Of a stretch of 22,605 bases of DNA, positions 7,386-15,109 are shown piece by piece. A program made the position numbers and the translations under genes. This DNA is from an uncultured Bacteroidota bacterium. Lineage in GTDB: Bacteria; Bacteroidota; Bacteroidia; B-17B0; Aurantibacillaceae. The notes beneath the pieces are model-generated. The model was not told where the DNA came from and did not search any database. It was given only the letters and a program-made list of their open reading frames with translations. The first letter of the stretch is position 1. Each line of letters starts with the position of its first letter. The DNA is taken from contig CALMNJ010000220.1 of the NCBI GenBank assembly GCA_937868675.1, positions 1 to 22,605 on the forward strand. The letters are read 5' to 3'.

Positions 7386-8783
7386 ATGAACACAACAACC
7401 ATTAACAACTGGATCAACGAGAATAAGGAACGCACGCTGAATGAGCTTATGGATCTGCTTAAGATTCCGTCAATAAGCGCCGACAGCAAATATAAACCCG
7501 ATGTGATAAAAACCGCAGAGGCCGTAAAACAGCGGCTTATTGAAGCGGGCGCCGACAAGGTCGAGGTTTCGCCCAGCAAAGGCAACCCGGTAGTATATGC
7601 CGAAAAAATAATTGATCCGAACAAACCAACGGTTATTGTTTACGGGCACTACGATGTACAGCCCCCCGATCCGCTTAACCTGTGGGATTCGCCGCCCTTT
7701 GAGCCGGTGATTAAAAAAACAGCCCTGCATCCGGATGGCGCCATATTTGCGCGCGGCGCATGCGACGACAAAGGCCAGATGTACATGCATGTGAAGGCGT
7801 TTGAACTGATGATGAAAACCAACACCCTGCCATGCAACGTAAAATTTATGATTGAAGGTGAGGAGGAAGTTGGCTCGCCAAGCCTGGGGCCCTGGATTAT
7901 AGAAAATAAAGAGCGGCTGAAGGGCGATGTCATTCTGATATCCGATACCTCCATAATAGCAAACAACACGCCCAGCATTGACGTGGGGTTAAGGGGCCTT
8001 GCCTACATGGAGGTGGAAGTTACCGGACCTAACCGCGACCTTCATAGCGGCGTATATGGCGGCGCGGTAGCCAATCCAATTAATGTGCTTTGTAAACTGA
8101 TTGCCGACTGCCACGACGAAAATAAACACATCACCATTCCCGGATTTTATGATGACGTTGAGGAACTGAGCGCTGCCGAACGCGCCGAGCTTGCTAAGGC
8201 TCCTTTTGATAACGAAGTGTACAAAAAAGATCTTGGCATTAATGATGTAATGGGCGAAAAAGGCTACAGCGCTATCGAAAGAACCGGCATCAGGCCCACT
8301 CTGGATGTAAATGGTATCTGGGGCGGATATACCGGCGAAGGCGCCAAAACCGTTCTGCCATCAAAAGCTTACGCCAAAATCAGCATGCGGCTTGTGCCCA
8401 ATCAAAACTCCCATAAAATAAGCGAGCTCTTTCAGAAGCATTTCGAAACCGCAGCACCAAAATCAGTAAAAGTTAAGGTAACCACACACCATGGCGGCGA
8501 ACCCGTGGTTGTAAGCACCCACAGTGCCGGTTATAAGGCGGCAAGCCTTGCTATGGAAGAAACCTTTGGTCAAAAACCAATACCCACCAGGGGTGGGGGC
8601 AGCATTCCGATTGTGGCGCTGTTTAAAAAAGAACTGGGGCTTGATAGTATTTTGTTCGGCTTTGGTCTTGACTCTGATGCATTGCATTCGCCTAACGAAC
8701 ATTATGGTCTTTTTAATTATTACAAAGGCATTGAAACCATTCCTCTTTTTTACAAGCACTTTACCGAATTGGCGTCAAACTAA
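7386..8783 (+). CDS. M20 family metallo-dipeptidase (CNDP-like)
   Basis: This is a 465-aa cytosolic dinuclear zinc peptidase of the M20 family, close in sequence style to carnosinase/CNDP dipeptidases. The metal and catalytic set is visible: His88 with Asp90 in GHYDVQPP, Asp127 in ARGACDDKGQ, the EGEEEVGS motif at ~157-164 (general base and metal Glu), Asp187 in LISDTS, and His434 in ALHSPNEHY. The lid/dimerisation domain begins around GLRGLAYMEVEVTG and includes the RDLHSGVYGG signature. The frame is open from 7296, but the 30 extra residues look non-coding and contain the promoter, so I start at 7386. The substrate is not determinable; peptide turnover is likely. Confidence 0.93.
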   Translation: MNTTTINNWINENKERTLNELMDLLKIPSISADSKYKPDVIKTAEAVKQRLIEAGADKVEVSPSKGNPVVYAEKIIDPNKPTVIVYGHYDVQPPDPLNLWDSPPFEPVIKKTALHPDGAIFARGACDDKGQMYMHVKAFELMMKTNTLPCNVKFMIEGEEEVGSPSLGPWIIENKERLKGDVILISDTSIIANNTPSIDVGLRGLAYMEVEVTGPNRDLHSGVYGGAVANPINVLCKLIADCHDENKHITIPGFYDDVEELSAAERAELAKAPFDNEVYKKDLGINDVMGEKGYSAIERTGIRPTLDVNGIWGGYTGEGAKTVLPSKAYAKISMRLVPNQNSHKISELFQKHFETAAPKSVKVKVTTHHGGEPVVVSTHSAGYKAASLAMEETFGQKPIPTRGGGSIPIVALFKKELGLDSILFGFGLDSDALHSPNEHYGLFNYYKGIETIPLFYKHFTELASN

Positions 8784-8815
8784 ATTTCAATCATCCTATT
8801 ATTTTCAAGCGACAC

Positions 8816-9271
8816 ATGATCAGGAACCTCATTCTCCTTTTTGCAGCAGTGATATCACTTGCTTCATGCGTTGATCTTAAAGAAGTGAAATGCACCGGAA
8901 TAAATGGATTCAAAGTAAATAAAGTAAATACCGGGGGGATTGATGCACAATTATCATTGCGTGTAAACAATCCCAATACATTTGGATTTAAATTACTTCC
9001 CAGTGAGTTCAGCGTGGCCTATGGTGGCATTAAACTTGGAAAAGCAAAACTTGTAAAAAAAGTGAAGATACGAGCCAGCAGCGAAGCGGATTATACGTTC
9101 AGCCTGAACGGAGACTTTAAAAATCTGGCCCTCGCCGATGTATTGAAGCTGCTTGAAAGTTTCAGTAAAAAAAGTGTGCTGGAGGTAAACGGGGAGCTTC
9201 GTGTTGGAAAATTATTCACGAAAAAATCATTCCCTGTAAATATCAGGGAAAAAATTTCGGCCGATAATTAA
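8816..9271 (+). CDS. LEA type 2 (WHy domain) lipoprotein
   Basis: The 151-aa product has a lipoprotein signal (LILLFAAVISLASC, Cys18). It is followed by a LEA-2/water-stress-hypersensitive beta-sandwich recognised by LSLRVNNPNTFGFKLLPSEFS, with its conserved NPN and a YGG later on. Members are small outer-envelope lipoproteins in Bacteroidota; the biological role is not established. The gene lies 32 bp after the dipeptidase on the same strand and may be co-transcribed with it. It converges on the YqgE gene across 20 bp. Confidence 0.85.
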   Translation: MIRNLILLFAAVISLASCVDLKEVKCTGINGFKVNKVNTGGIDAQLSLRVNNPNTFGFKLLPSEFSVAYGGIKLGKAKLVKKVKIRASSEADYTFSLNGDFKNLALADVLKLLESFSKKSVLEVNGELRVGKLFTKKSFPVNIREKISADN

Positions 9272-9291
9272 GTTTTGATCTGCCTCGTCCT

Positions 9292-9831
9292 TCAATTAAG
9301 GGATGGGTCGCAGCTAAAATTGGCAAAAATGCCATAGCTGGTTTTAACCTCGCTCAGTTCGGAACCCCAGAGTTCTTCAGGATCAGTAGTAAAAAAAGAA
9401 GCGTCGTAGGGCTCATTCAGTAACCAGTGCCCATGCTTCATTTCGCCCTCAAGTTGTTGTTCGCCCCACCCGCTATAACCCGCAAAAAACTTTACCTGAT
9501 ACGACTTTACTTTGCCGTGTTCGATCAGATGAATAAGTTCATTAAAATCTCCGCCTAAAAAAATATTGTGGCTAAGGGGTATGGAATCTGTAATATCGTT
9601 ACCAAGGGTATGAAGAAAAAACAACTGGTTTTTAGCCACCGGCCCGCCCTCATAGATTGGGAAATTGCCATTTTTTACCTGTGGTCTTACATCACGTAAA
9701 AAAAACTGGGTTCGGAAGTTCAGGCAAAAGCCTACCGCTCCATCGTCGCCATGGCTAGTAAGGTATACAACCGAACGGTTGAAAAAACCATCATTGAGCA
9801 TGGGGTGGGCCACTAACAACTGACCTTGCAT
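9292..9831 (-). CDS. YqgE/AlgH family protein (UPF0301)
   Basis: The 179-aa product matches the YqgE/AlgH family in full length. Characteristic segments are the start MQGQLLVAHPMLNDGFFNRSV, the VGFCLNF segment, the YEGGPV motif, LGGDF, and the FAGYSGWGEQQLEGEM signature. Function in Bacteroidota is unknown; in Pseudomonas AlgH has been linked to alginate regulation, which should not be transferred here. It is probably cytoplasmic, with no signal peptide. I found no convincing promoter upstream. Confidence 0.93.
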   Translation of the reverse strand: MQGQLLVAHPMLNDGFFNRSVVYLTSHGDDGAVGFCLNFRTQFFLRDVRPQVKNGNFPIYEGGPVAKNQLFFLHTLGNDITDSIPLSHNIFLGGDFNELIHLIEHGKVKSYQVKFFAGYSGWGEQQLEGEMKHGHWLLNEPYDASFFTTDPEELWGSELSEVKTSYGIFANFSCDPSLN

Positions 9832-10385
9832 ACTGCTAAATCTAAATCAAAAAACAGTCCGGTGGTTACTTAGAAATTAACGAGTTTTCAAGAATTACGG
9901 ATCAGATATGCCTTTGTTTTTTAAACCGGTCATCGCTTCTCTCTAAAAAAATCTGAGACAATCAGGTATGATGACGGTATCGCAAAGCGTTATACTACTA
10001 TTTGGCTTAACTATTTGAACTTCCGGGCCAATTTTGTAGAGTCTTGAACAATATTTCGGTTCACGTAAGCTCCGACTTTTTTGTATTGCCAGCCAGGGTT
10101 ACTTTGCCAGTTGTATTATTCCGGTTTCCGCTTGAACGTTCGTGCTCTGATGATTTTGAAAATAAATGCCCATTGCCCTGTCAGGCATTTCCAATACAAA
10201 GGGCCTACAGGCTGTAGCGTGGGCAAAATCCTCTGTCCAGGTTTCAACCAGTTCAGGGTTTGTTACCGAAGCATCCTATCTGCATGCATCCATATGGAAT
10301 ATAAAACTCAAAATAATGGCAGCCCTCATACCCTTATGTTTAGTGAATTTTTTTAATATTTGTCATAGCAAAACACAGGATTATT
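9832..10385. other. 554-bp stretch without a convincing gene
   Basis: Several short ORFs overlap here on both strands (plus 10081-10356 and 10166-10411; minus 10275-10099), none with a recognisable domain. On the minus strand one frame from 10275 to 9943 holds only a single stop (10099-10101), which may hint at a decayed gene. The base composition resembles neighbouring DNA. I see no hairpin, tRNA or GC-rich element. A weak promoter-like AATATTTG precedes folA. Confidence 0.4.
10355..10362 (+). promoter_or_regulatory. Weak promoter -7 element upstream of folA
   Basis: AATATTTG differs from TAnnTTTG at one position and would start transcription ~18 nt before the TTG at 10386. No -33 element at normal spacing is seen. 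Confidence 0.3.
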
Positions 10386-10895
10386 TTGTCCGAACCATCT
10401 CAGCATATTAAAACCATAGCCGCCATCGTGGCCACCGATCTTAATTACGCTATTGGAAAAGACAACAAACTGCTGTGGCATTTACCGGCCGATCTTAAAT
10501 TCTTTAAGGCCACCACCCTGGGTTGCCCGGTGATAATGGGTCGCAAAACTTATGAAAGTATTGGCAGACTTTTGCCCGGCCGAAAGAACATTATTGTGAC
10601 ACGAAGCCAGGACTATACGGTGCAAGGCGCCGAAGTGTTTCACTCCACAGAAGATGCCATTGCTTCGTGCAATGAAGAAAAGATATTTGTGATAGGCGGC
10701 GCCGAGGTGTATCGCCAAACCTTGCCTGTTTGCACGGAAATATTCCGTACGCTGGTATACGCCTCATTTGAGGCCGACACTTTTTTTCCGAATCTGGAAC
10801 AGGCAGGGTATATAAGGATATGGGACGAAAAACACCGTGCCGACGCGAAAAACGCTTACGACTATACTTACGAAAAATGGGTGAAACCGGCATAA
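10386..10895 (+). CDS. folA: Dihydrofolate reductase
   Basis: DHFR reduces dihydrofolate to tetrahydrofolate with NADPH, supplying one-carbon units for thymidylate and purines. The 169-aa product has the diagnostic AIGKDNKLLWHLPADL (folate site and Met20 loop), VIMGRKTYESIGRLLPGRKNIIVTR (NADPH site), VIGGAEVY, and a normal C-terminus (YDYTYEKWVK). The start is the TTG at 10386: no in-frame ATG or GTG occurs upstream before the TGA at 10344, and homologous sequence begins ~10 residues later at TIAAIVA. The end overlaps the next gene by 19 bp, which implies a shared transcript. No thyA is adjacent. Confidence 0.95.
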   Translation: MSEPSQHIKTIAAIVATDLNYAIGKDNKLLWHLPADLKFFKATTLGCPVIMGRKTYESIGRLLPGRKNIIVTRSQDYTVQGAEVFHSTEDAIASCNEEKIFVIGGAEVYRQTLPVCTEIFRTLVYASFEADTFFPNLEQAGYIRIWDEKHRADAKNAYDYTYEKWVKPA

Positions 10896-11254
10896 AAGAA
10901 AGAAACACACTCCTGTTTCGCTGCCTTAGCCTGCTGGCAGTAGCTTTGCTGGCCTGTTGCTTTTTTGATTCATCCAAACCGGCCGACCAACAAACCACGA
11001 AGCAAAAAATTACAGCAACATCGGTTCGTCACCATGGCCTGCCAGTAAAGACAACTGCCTTCAAAGTAAAAACGCCTCTGCTGAACTTACTTACCCGGCA
11101 ATATGGTTTTGCCGTGACACAAAAAGCCGGATTATTCCGTGCAGGCAGTCCTGCACAGCAGCAAACGCCTGTGCTGTTCTGGCACGCCAGCATAACACAT
11201 CATTACGATACAGGCGATGAAGAGCCCCCGTTTCCTGAAACACAGTTTTTCTAA
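10877..11254 (+). CDS. Small hypothetical lipoprotein overlapping folA
   Basis: No family is recognised. From the ATG at 10877 the product is 125 aa, with a positively charged start, a hydrophobic run (LLFRCLSLLAVALLACC) and a lipobox-like LLAC at Cys27. The mature part is ~98 polar residues without cysteine or repeats, ending EEPPFPETQFF. The frame is also open from an ATG at 10820, but that would put 19 residues ahead of the signal peptide, so the later start is better. Its first 19 bases overlap the end of folA in another frame, suggesting translational coupling. It could be a lineage-specific envelope protein. Confidence 0.55.
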   Translation: MGETGIKERNTLLFRCLSLLAVALLACCFFDSSKPADQQTTKQKITATSVRHHGLPVKTTAFKVKTPLLNLLTRQYGFAVTQKAGLFRAGSPAQQQTPVLFWHASITHHYDTGDEEPPFPETQFF

Positions 11255-11292
11255 AGGAACGATACTCAGATTAGTTATTTAAAAAATTTATC

Positions 11293-11784
11293 ATGAAAAA
11301 AGCATTCATCGTGCGGTTGGTTGCATTTTATTTTCAGGGCAAGGCACAAACCAAAAATATTGCAGACGGTTTCTATGAAGTAAGCCGAATTATTTACGAC
11401 ACAAGCCGGGTGGTAACGCTAAAAGGAAAAGAAGTGATTTCCTTCAATACCGATTTTCTTGAAAATGCCCCAAAAGATTGCAGGGGCTTGGAGATACTTA
11501 CCGCCGAATATGTTCCACTTATCCTTAACGAGCGACCTGTGCTGTTGGAGGGTACTGTAAAGTCAACTTTGCAGATAGCCCTTACCGAAGAGTCGGCTTC
11601 ACTATTGAATAGTTTCACAAAAACCAGAGTTATGCATCAGGTAGTGATTGTAAAAAACGGCCAGGCCCTTACCATGCACAAGATTCGTGAGGCAATAACA
11701 GGTCGTAAATTCGAAATAACACGGTGCACCGATAAGGCCTGTGAAAAGTTACAGGTAGAGATGCAGGAAAATGTGAAGAAATAA
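11293..11784 (+). CDS. Exported protein with SecD P1-head-like domain
   Basis: The 163-aa product starts with a short, rather poor signal region (MKKAFIVRLVAFYFQGKAQ, with Arg8 interrupting the hydrophobic core). The segment from about residue 90 to 150 (STLQIALTEESASLLNSFT..., VVIVKNGQALTMHKIREAITG, KFEIT) has the pattern of the SecDF P1 head: a strand, a helix with 'ga..l...t', a strand with 'ivv.g', then 'i...i..g...I'. It has no SecD transmembrane domain, so it is not a translocase subunit; the role is unknown. Two cysteines near the end (TRCTDKACEK) could pair. It lies 38 bp after the small lipoprotein gene and converges on the DUF3857-like gene across 16 bp. Confidence 0.55.
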   Translation: MKKAFIVRLVAFYFQGKAQTKNIADGFYEVSRIIYDTSRVVTLKGKEVISFNTDFLENAPKDCRGLEILTAEYVPLILNERPVLLEGTVKSTLQIALTEESASLLNSFTKTRVMHQVVIVKNGQALTMHKIREAITGRKFEITRCTDKACEKLQVEMQENVKK

Positions 11785-11800
11785 ACGTTGTATCCCGGTA

Positions 11801-13936
11801 CTAATTTTTTATCAATGCCAGTTTGTAATTGCTAACCTGATCGAGCGTATCCAGCAATTCCATGAGCATGTGTGATTTAGCTACCGGGATACTTTCCTGT
11901 TTTACGACAAGCCTTACTTTAAGCAGGTAAAAACCACCGTTTGTGTTTGTGATTGAGCTTTCGAATTCAAAAAAATCGTTGTTGATATTACGCGTAAACC
12001 CTGACGTGTTTCCAAGCACATAGTTTGGCGGCATTTCGATCTGGAAATTGTAATAATCACTCAATTCAAAGTCAAAATAATAATCCTGTTCCGGTACCTT
12101 GTAAATTATTGCCTTACTGAGCGGAAATGAAAACCAATTGTGCAGGCTCAAGGTATCAGTTCGTTGAAGTTTTAACTTCTCGCTGCAATTAAAGTTGTAC
12201 CGGAAGGGGTATTCTGTTTCTTTTGATGCGGATTTAATACTCGCATTTTGCGCTAAGGGCTTGTCAGTGCATTTTCTGAAATAATGCGGCGATATGGTGG
12301 AATCAACGTACTCGTTGAGATAAAGATGCCGCAACACCGTTGAAAATTGTCCCGTAAGACTTTCTTTTATGGTAAGTCTTACCAAAGCACTATCCGGATT
12401 TATTTTCACCACAGCACTTTCGCTTCTTGAGTTTTCATTGCTGGTTCCCCTGTGCATTCGTATAATTTTAAAAAGTTTCAACTGTTTGTTTGCCGTCCCG
12501 GGTTGAAAGTTTGCCGGAGTCAGCACTGCCAGTGACCCTTCATGATAAAAAGGCAACTCATTAAGGTGGTATTTTACGCCATTGCGGCGTGGCATAAAAT
12601 AGATGTAAGAAGTGCCCGAGGGCAGGGCGAATAAATGTTGCTCGTAGCCCTGATGTGACCTGTATTTTGGATCGTGCTCCCCCAAACGCCTGTCGAGTAC
12701 ATTTACCGTATAAAAAAATATGCGGCTATCATATAGAATATCCAGATACAGTTTAGCCATGTGTTGCGAGGGCAGGCGTCGCTTTAATATGTGATCGCCG
12801 CTGTATAAGTCATAAATATGCGATTCGTTATAAAATAAATGGTTAGCGGTAATGTATCTGAAAGCGTTGAAGGTATCACACAGTGCCTTAAAAAAAACAA
12901 CGTTTTGTGTGTCATTCCCCGGTTTCGGCAAAGCCGAAATAAACTTACGGATACTCTGAAATTGTTTATCATAAACCTTGGTGTAATCCTTTACTGAGGT
13001 ATCCGTATTAATGACCCACTCAAAATTATTGGATTTAATGGCCATGCTCTTAATATAGCTGCCTGCCTGAGATGTCATCACCTGCCGGTAAAAATTAAAG
13101 TCAGCTTTAACATGCGGAAGCCGGTTGGCTGGCGTTGAATTGACCGGATATGTTATTCCGGGCAGGTAATCGAACCTGATGCGTTTTGTTTTTATGGAAT
13201 AGGTGTCGTATTTCATTCGGGATTCCTTCACCTGCCAGTCAGGGATATTTACGGGTTTGATAAAATTAACGCTGTCCAACGGGTTTTCTACCTTATATAT
13301 AAAGTCATATTCACATTTAAGCTTTGGCCATCTGGAATTGAAATAAAACAAATTGCTTCCGTATTCTGCATTAAAGGCCGCCACATAATATATTTCAACT
13401 ACATCGCCCGGCATTAAACCACCCATATGCATAATCACCGTTTCATCGTTCACAAACTCCCCCGTGCTTTTTATCCATCGGTAGGTTTCGTAGCGGTCTT
13501 TTACATTAATGTTGGCCCAGTGACCATTGGCAAACTTGCGTGCGGCAAAAGTGACAAGACGATACTCCTTCAGAAATGGGATTTTTATACGCGACCTTCT
13601 GCCCTGAGCGTACAAACATTCATCTGCCGCAAGGTCAAATGACTCTGGAGTATGAAAATCCTTCAAAAGGTCGGCACCCTTTTTGGTATTGATCAGGTAC
13701 TTCACGTTTCGAACCACTTTTTCATTATTGGTTGCCATAAAATGAAACTCGGTGGCGTCTTCCAATATCACCAGGTCATTGTCTTTATACCGGGTTGCCT
13801 CAGTAGAAACTACGTAGGGCTTTTTGTTTTCCCAGTTCACGGGGCCTTCGCCAAACCAGCTTTGAGCCAGTATGCATCCCTGAAAAAACACAAACACAAA
13901 CAACAGCCTTGTTTTAAAATGCAACAATAAACCCAT
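11801..13936 (-). CDS. Exported DUF3857/transglutaminase-like protein, probably catalytically inactive
   Basis: The 711-aa protein has a Sec signal ending ILAQ at residue ~25. It is followed by a DUF3857-type beta-sandwich (ATEFHFMATNNEKVVRNVKYLI to MPGDVVEIYYVAAFN, about 60-190) and a transglutaminase-like middle (about 340-460), then a beta-rich C-terminal domain with YYFDFELSDYYNFQIEMPPN. In active transglutaminase-like members a Cys-His-Asp triad is expected. Here the Cys region reads RRLPSQHMAKL (~390) with no Cys, the His may survive in YEQHLFALP (~436), and the Asp region reads YIYFMPRR. I infer a binding or structural role in the periplasm or at the surface. No partner gene is adjacent. 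Confidence 0.78.
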   Translation of the reverse strand: MGLLLHFKTRLLFVFVFFQGCILAQSWFGEGPVNWENKKPYVVSTEATRYKDNDLVILEDATEFHFMATNNEKVVRNVKYLINTKKGADLLKDFHTPESFDLAADECLYAQGRRSRIKIPFLKEYRLVTFAARKFANGHWANINVKDRYETYRWIKSTGEFVNDETVIMHMGGLMPGDVVEIYYVAAFNAEYGSNLFYFNSRWPKLKCEYDFIYKVENPLDSVNFIKPVNIPDWQVKESRMKYDTYSIKTKRIRFDYLPGITYPVNSTPANRLPHVKADFNFYRQVMTSQAGSYIKSMAIKSNNFEWVINTDTSVKDYTKVYDKQFQSIRKFISALPKPGNDTQNVVFFKALCDTFNAFRYITANHLFYNESHIYDLYSGDHILKRRLPSQHMAKLYLDILYDSRIFFYTVNVLDRRLGEHDPKYRSHQGYEQHLFALPSGTSYIYFMPRRNGVKYHLNELPFYHEGSLAVLTPANFQPGTANKQLKLFKIIRMHRGTSNENSRSESAVVKINPDSALVRLTIKESLTGQFSTVLRHLYLNEYVDSTISPHYFRKCTDKPLAQNASIKSASKETEYPFRYNFNCSEKLKLQRTDTLSLHNWFSFPLSKAIIYKVPEQDYYFDFELSDYYNFQIEMPPNYVLGNTSGFTRNINNDFFEFESSITNTNGGFYLLKVRLVVKQESIPVAKSHMLMELLDTLDQVSNYKLALIKN

Positions 13937-14041
13937 ACGAAGTGATTTAACACGTAAGGTAACCGTTTTTTCAAAAACAACAAGATGCTTTTGTGTAAGT
14001 GGCGACCCCTGGTTTTTATTGTATATTAGTACATTTTACAA

Positions 14042-14800
14042 GTGCGAATTCTCAGGCTAATATTCATACCGCTTTGGAAAGTATGGCTGGTATTGTGGTT
14101 TACCATCCCCTTTCTTGTTATGTTTCCGCTGTTTTACTTTGCTCTTACAACCGGCAAGCTCGACCTTGCTTTTCGCCTTAAGCGCATTTGGGCCCGTATT
14201 ATTTGTTTTTGCGTTTTCCTGTATCCTCAAATAAAATACAAATCAAAAAAATACAAATTACCCCAGCCCTGTATTGTTGTACCAAACCATACGTCGTATC
14301 TGGATATAGTAATGAGTCCGTTTTTTGTGGATCACACCGCAGTATTTATGGCCAAATACGAGTTGCTAAAAATACCCCTGTTCAAATATTTTTTTGTTTA
14401 CCTCGATATCCCCGTAAACCGCAAAAGTATTACCGAAGCCCACAAAGCTTTTTCGGAAGCCGGCAGACGACTTGACAGGGGGCTTAGTATGATTATTTAT
14501 CCGGAGGGAACGATTGGCCACCGCGGCCACTTAAAATCCTTTAAGAACGGAGCCTTTAAGCTGGCCGTTGAAAAACAGGTGCCTCTTATTCCGGTGGTAA
14601 ATCTTAACAACTGGTGGTTTCTCGAAAACGGTGGTTTTTTTAAGAGCAATGGCCGTCCGGGCATACCACGTATTGTTGTGGGCGACCCCATACCCACCAG
14701 GGGTCTCACCGAAAACGACATAGAGGATTTAAAAAATAAAGTTCATACCTTTATACAGCACGAACTGGATCAATTTTATGGCAAACAAAATAGACATTAA
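14042..14800 (+). CDS. plsC: 1-acyl-sn-glycerol-3-phosphate acyltransferase family protein
   Basis: The 252-aa membrane-associated enzyme transfers an acyl chain to lysophosphatidate to make phosphatidate in phospholipid synthesis. The N-terminus is one or two hydrophobic helices (LWKVWLVLWFTIPFLVMFPLFYF). The HX4D catalytic motif is NHTSYLD (His83, Asp88), and the acceptor-binding motif is IIYPEGTIG (Glu155). VPLIPVVNLNN and the GDPIPTRGLT tail fit PlsC. The start is a GTG at 14042 just before the hydrophobic helix; the next Met is at residue 27, inside it. It overlaps gatC by 23 bp. Other acyltransferases of the family, for example for ornithine lipids, share these motifs, so substrate is inferred. 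Confidence 0.88.
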   Translation: MRILRLIFIPLWKVWLVLWFTIPFLVMFPLFYFALTTGKLDLAFRLKRIWARIICFCVFLYPQIKYKSKKYKLPQPCIVVPNHTSYLDIVMSPFFVDHTAVFMAKYELLKIPLFKYFFVYLDIPVNRKSITEAHKAFSEAGRRLDRGLSMIIYPEGTIGHRGHLKSFKNGAFKLAVEKQVPLIPVVNLNNWWFLENGGFFKSNGRPGIPRIVVGDPIPTRGLTENDIEDLKNKVHTFIQHELDQFYGKQNRH

Positions 14801-15080
14801 AACGGTTAACGAAATTGCGCACCTTGCAAGGCTGGAGTTCGACGAATCGTCGAAGCCCGAGATGCTAAAGGACATGAACCGTATGCTTGATTTTATTGAA
14901 AAGCTCAACGAGATTGACACTTCCAGTGTGGAGCCTTTGATTTACCTTTCTTCCGAAAAAAATGTTCTGAGGCCCGATGTACCTGAAGTAAACATTACCC
15001 AAAAAGAAGCCTTAAAGAATGCTCCTAAAAAAGACAGCGATTACTTTAAAGCACCCAAGGTGATTGAGCAGAAGAAATAA
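14778..15080 (+). CDS. gatC: Aspartyl/glutamyl-tRNA amidotransferase subunit C
   Basis: GatC is the small subunit of GatCAB, which amidates Glu-tRNA(Gln) and/or Asp-tRNA(Asn); it bridges GatA and GatB. The 100-aa product shows the family pattern: an N-terminal helix with IAHLARLEFDE, a second helix ending MLDFIEKLNEIDTSSVEPLIY, then the LRPDVPE segment and a lysine-rich C-terminus. It starts within plsC, with ATG at 14778 and a 23-bp overlap in another frame, implying coupled translation. gatA and gatB are not next to it. asnS elsewhere in the window suggests the Gln route is the needed one. Confidence 0.94.
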   Translation: MANKIDIKTVNEIAHLARLEFDESSKPEMLKDMNRMLDFIEKLNEIDTSSVEPLIYLSSEKNVLRPDVPEVNITQKEALKNAPKKDSDYFKAPKVIEQKK

Positions 15081-15109
15081 GGGCCATCACTCCGTTTCTA
15101 GTTCATTGT

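Noticed and set aside
10081..10411. Two plus-strand ORFs ahead of folA (91 and 81 aa)
   Set aside because: They overlap in different frames, lack a promoter and domains, and one runs into the folA start; not supported as genes.
8576..14704. A shared 15-nt string (ATACCCACCAGGGGT) in the dipeptidase and plsC genes
   Set aside because: In both it encodes Ile-Pro-Thr-Arg-Gly within conserved coding sequence; coincidence of codon choice is the simpler explanation.
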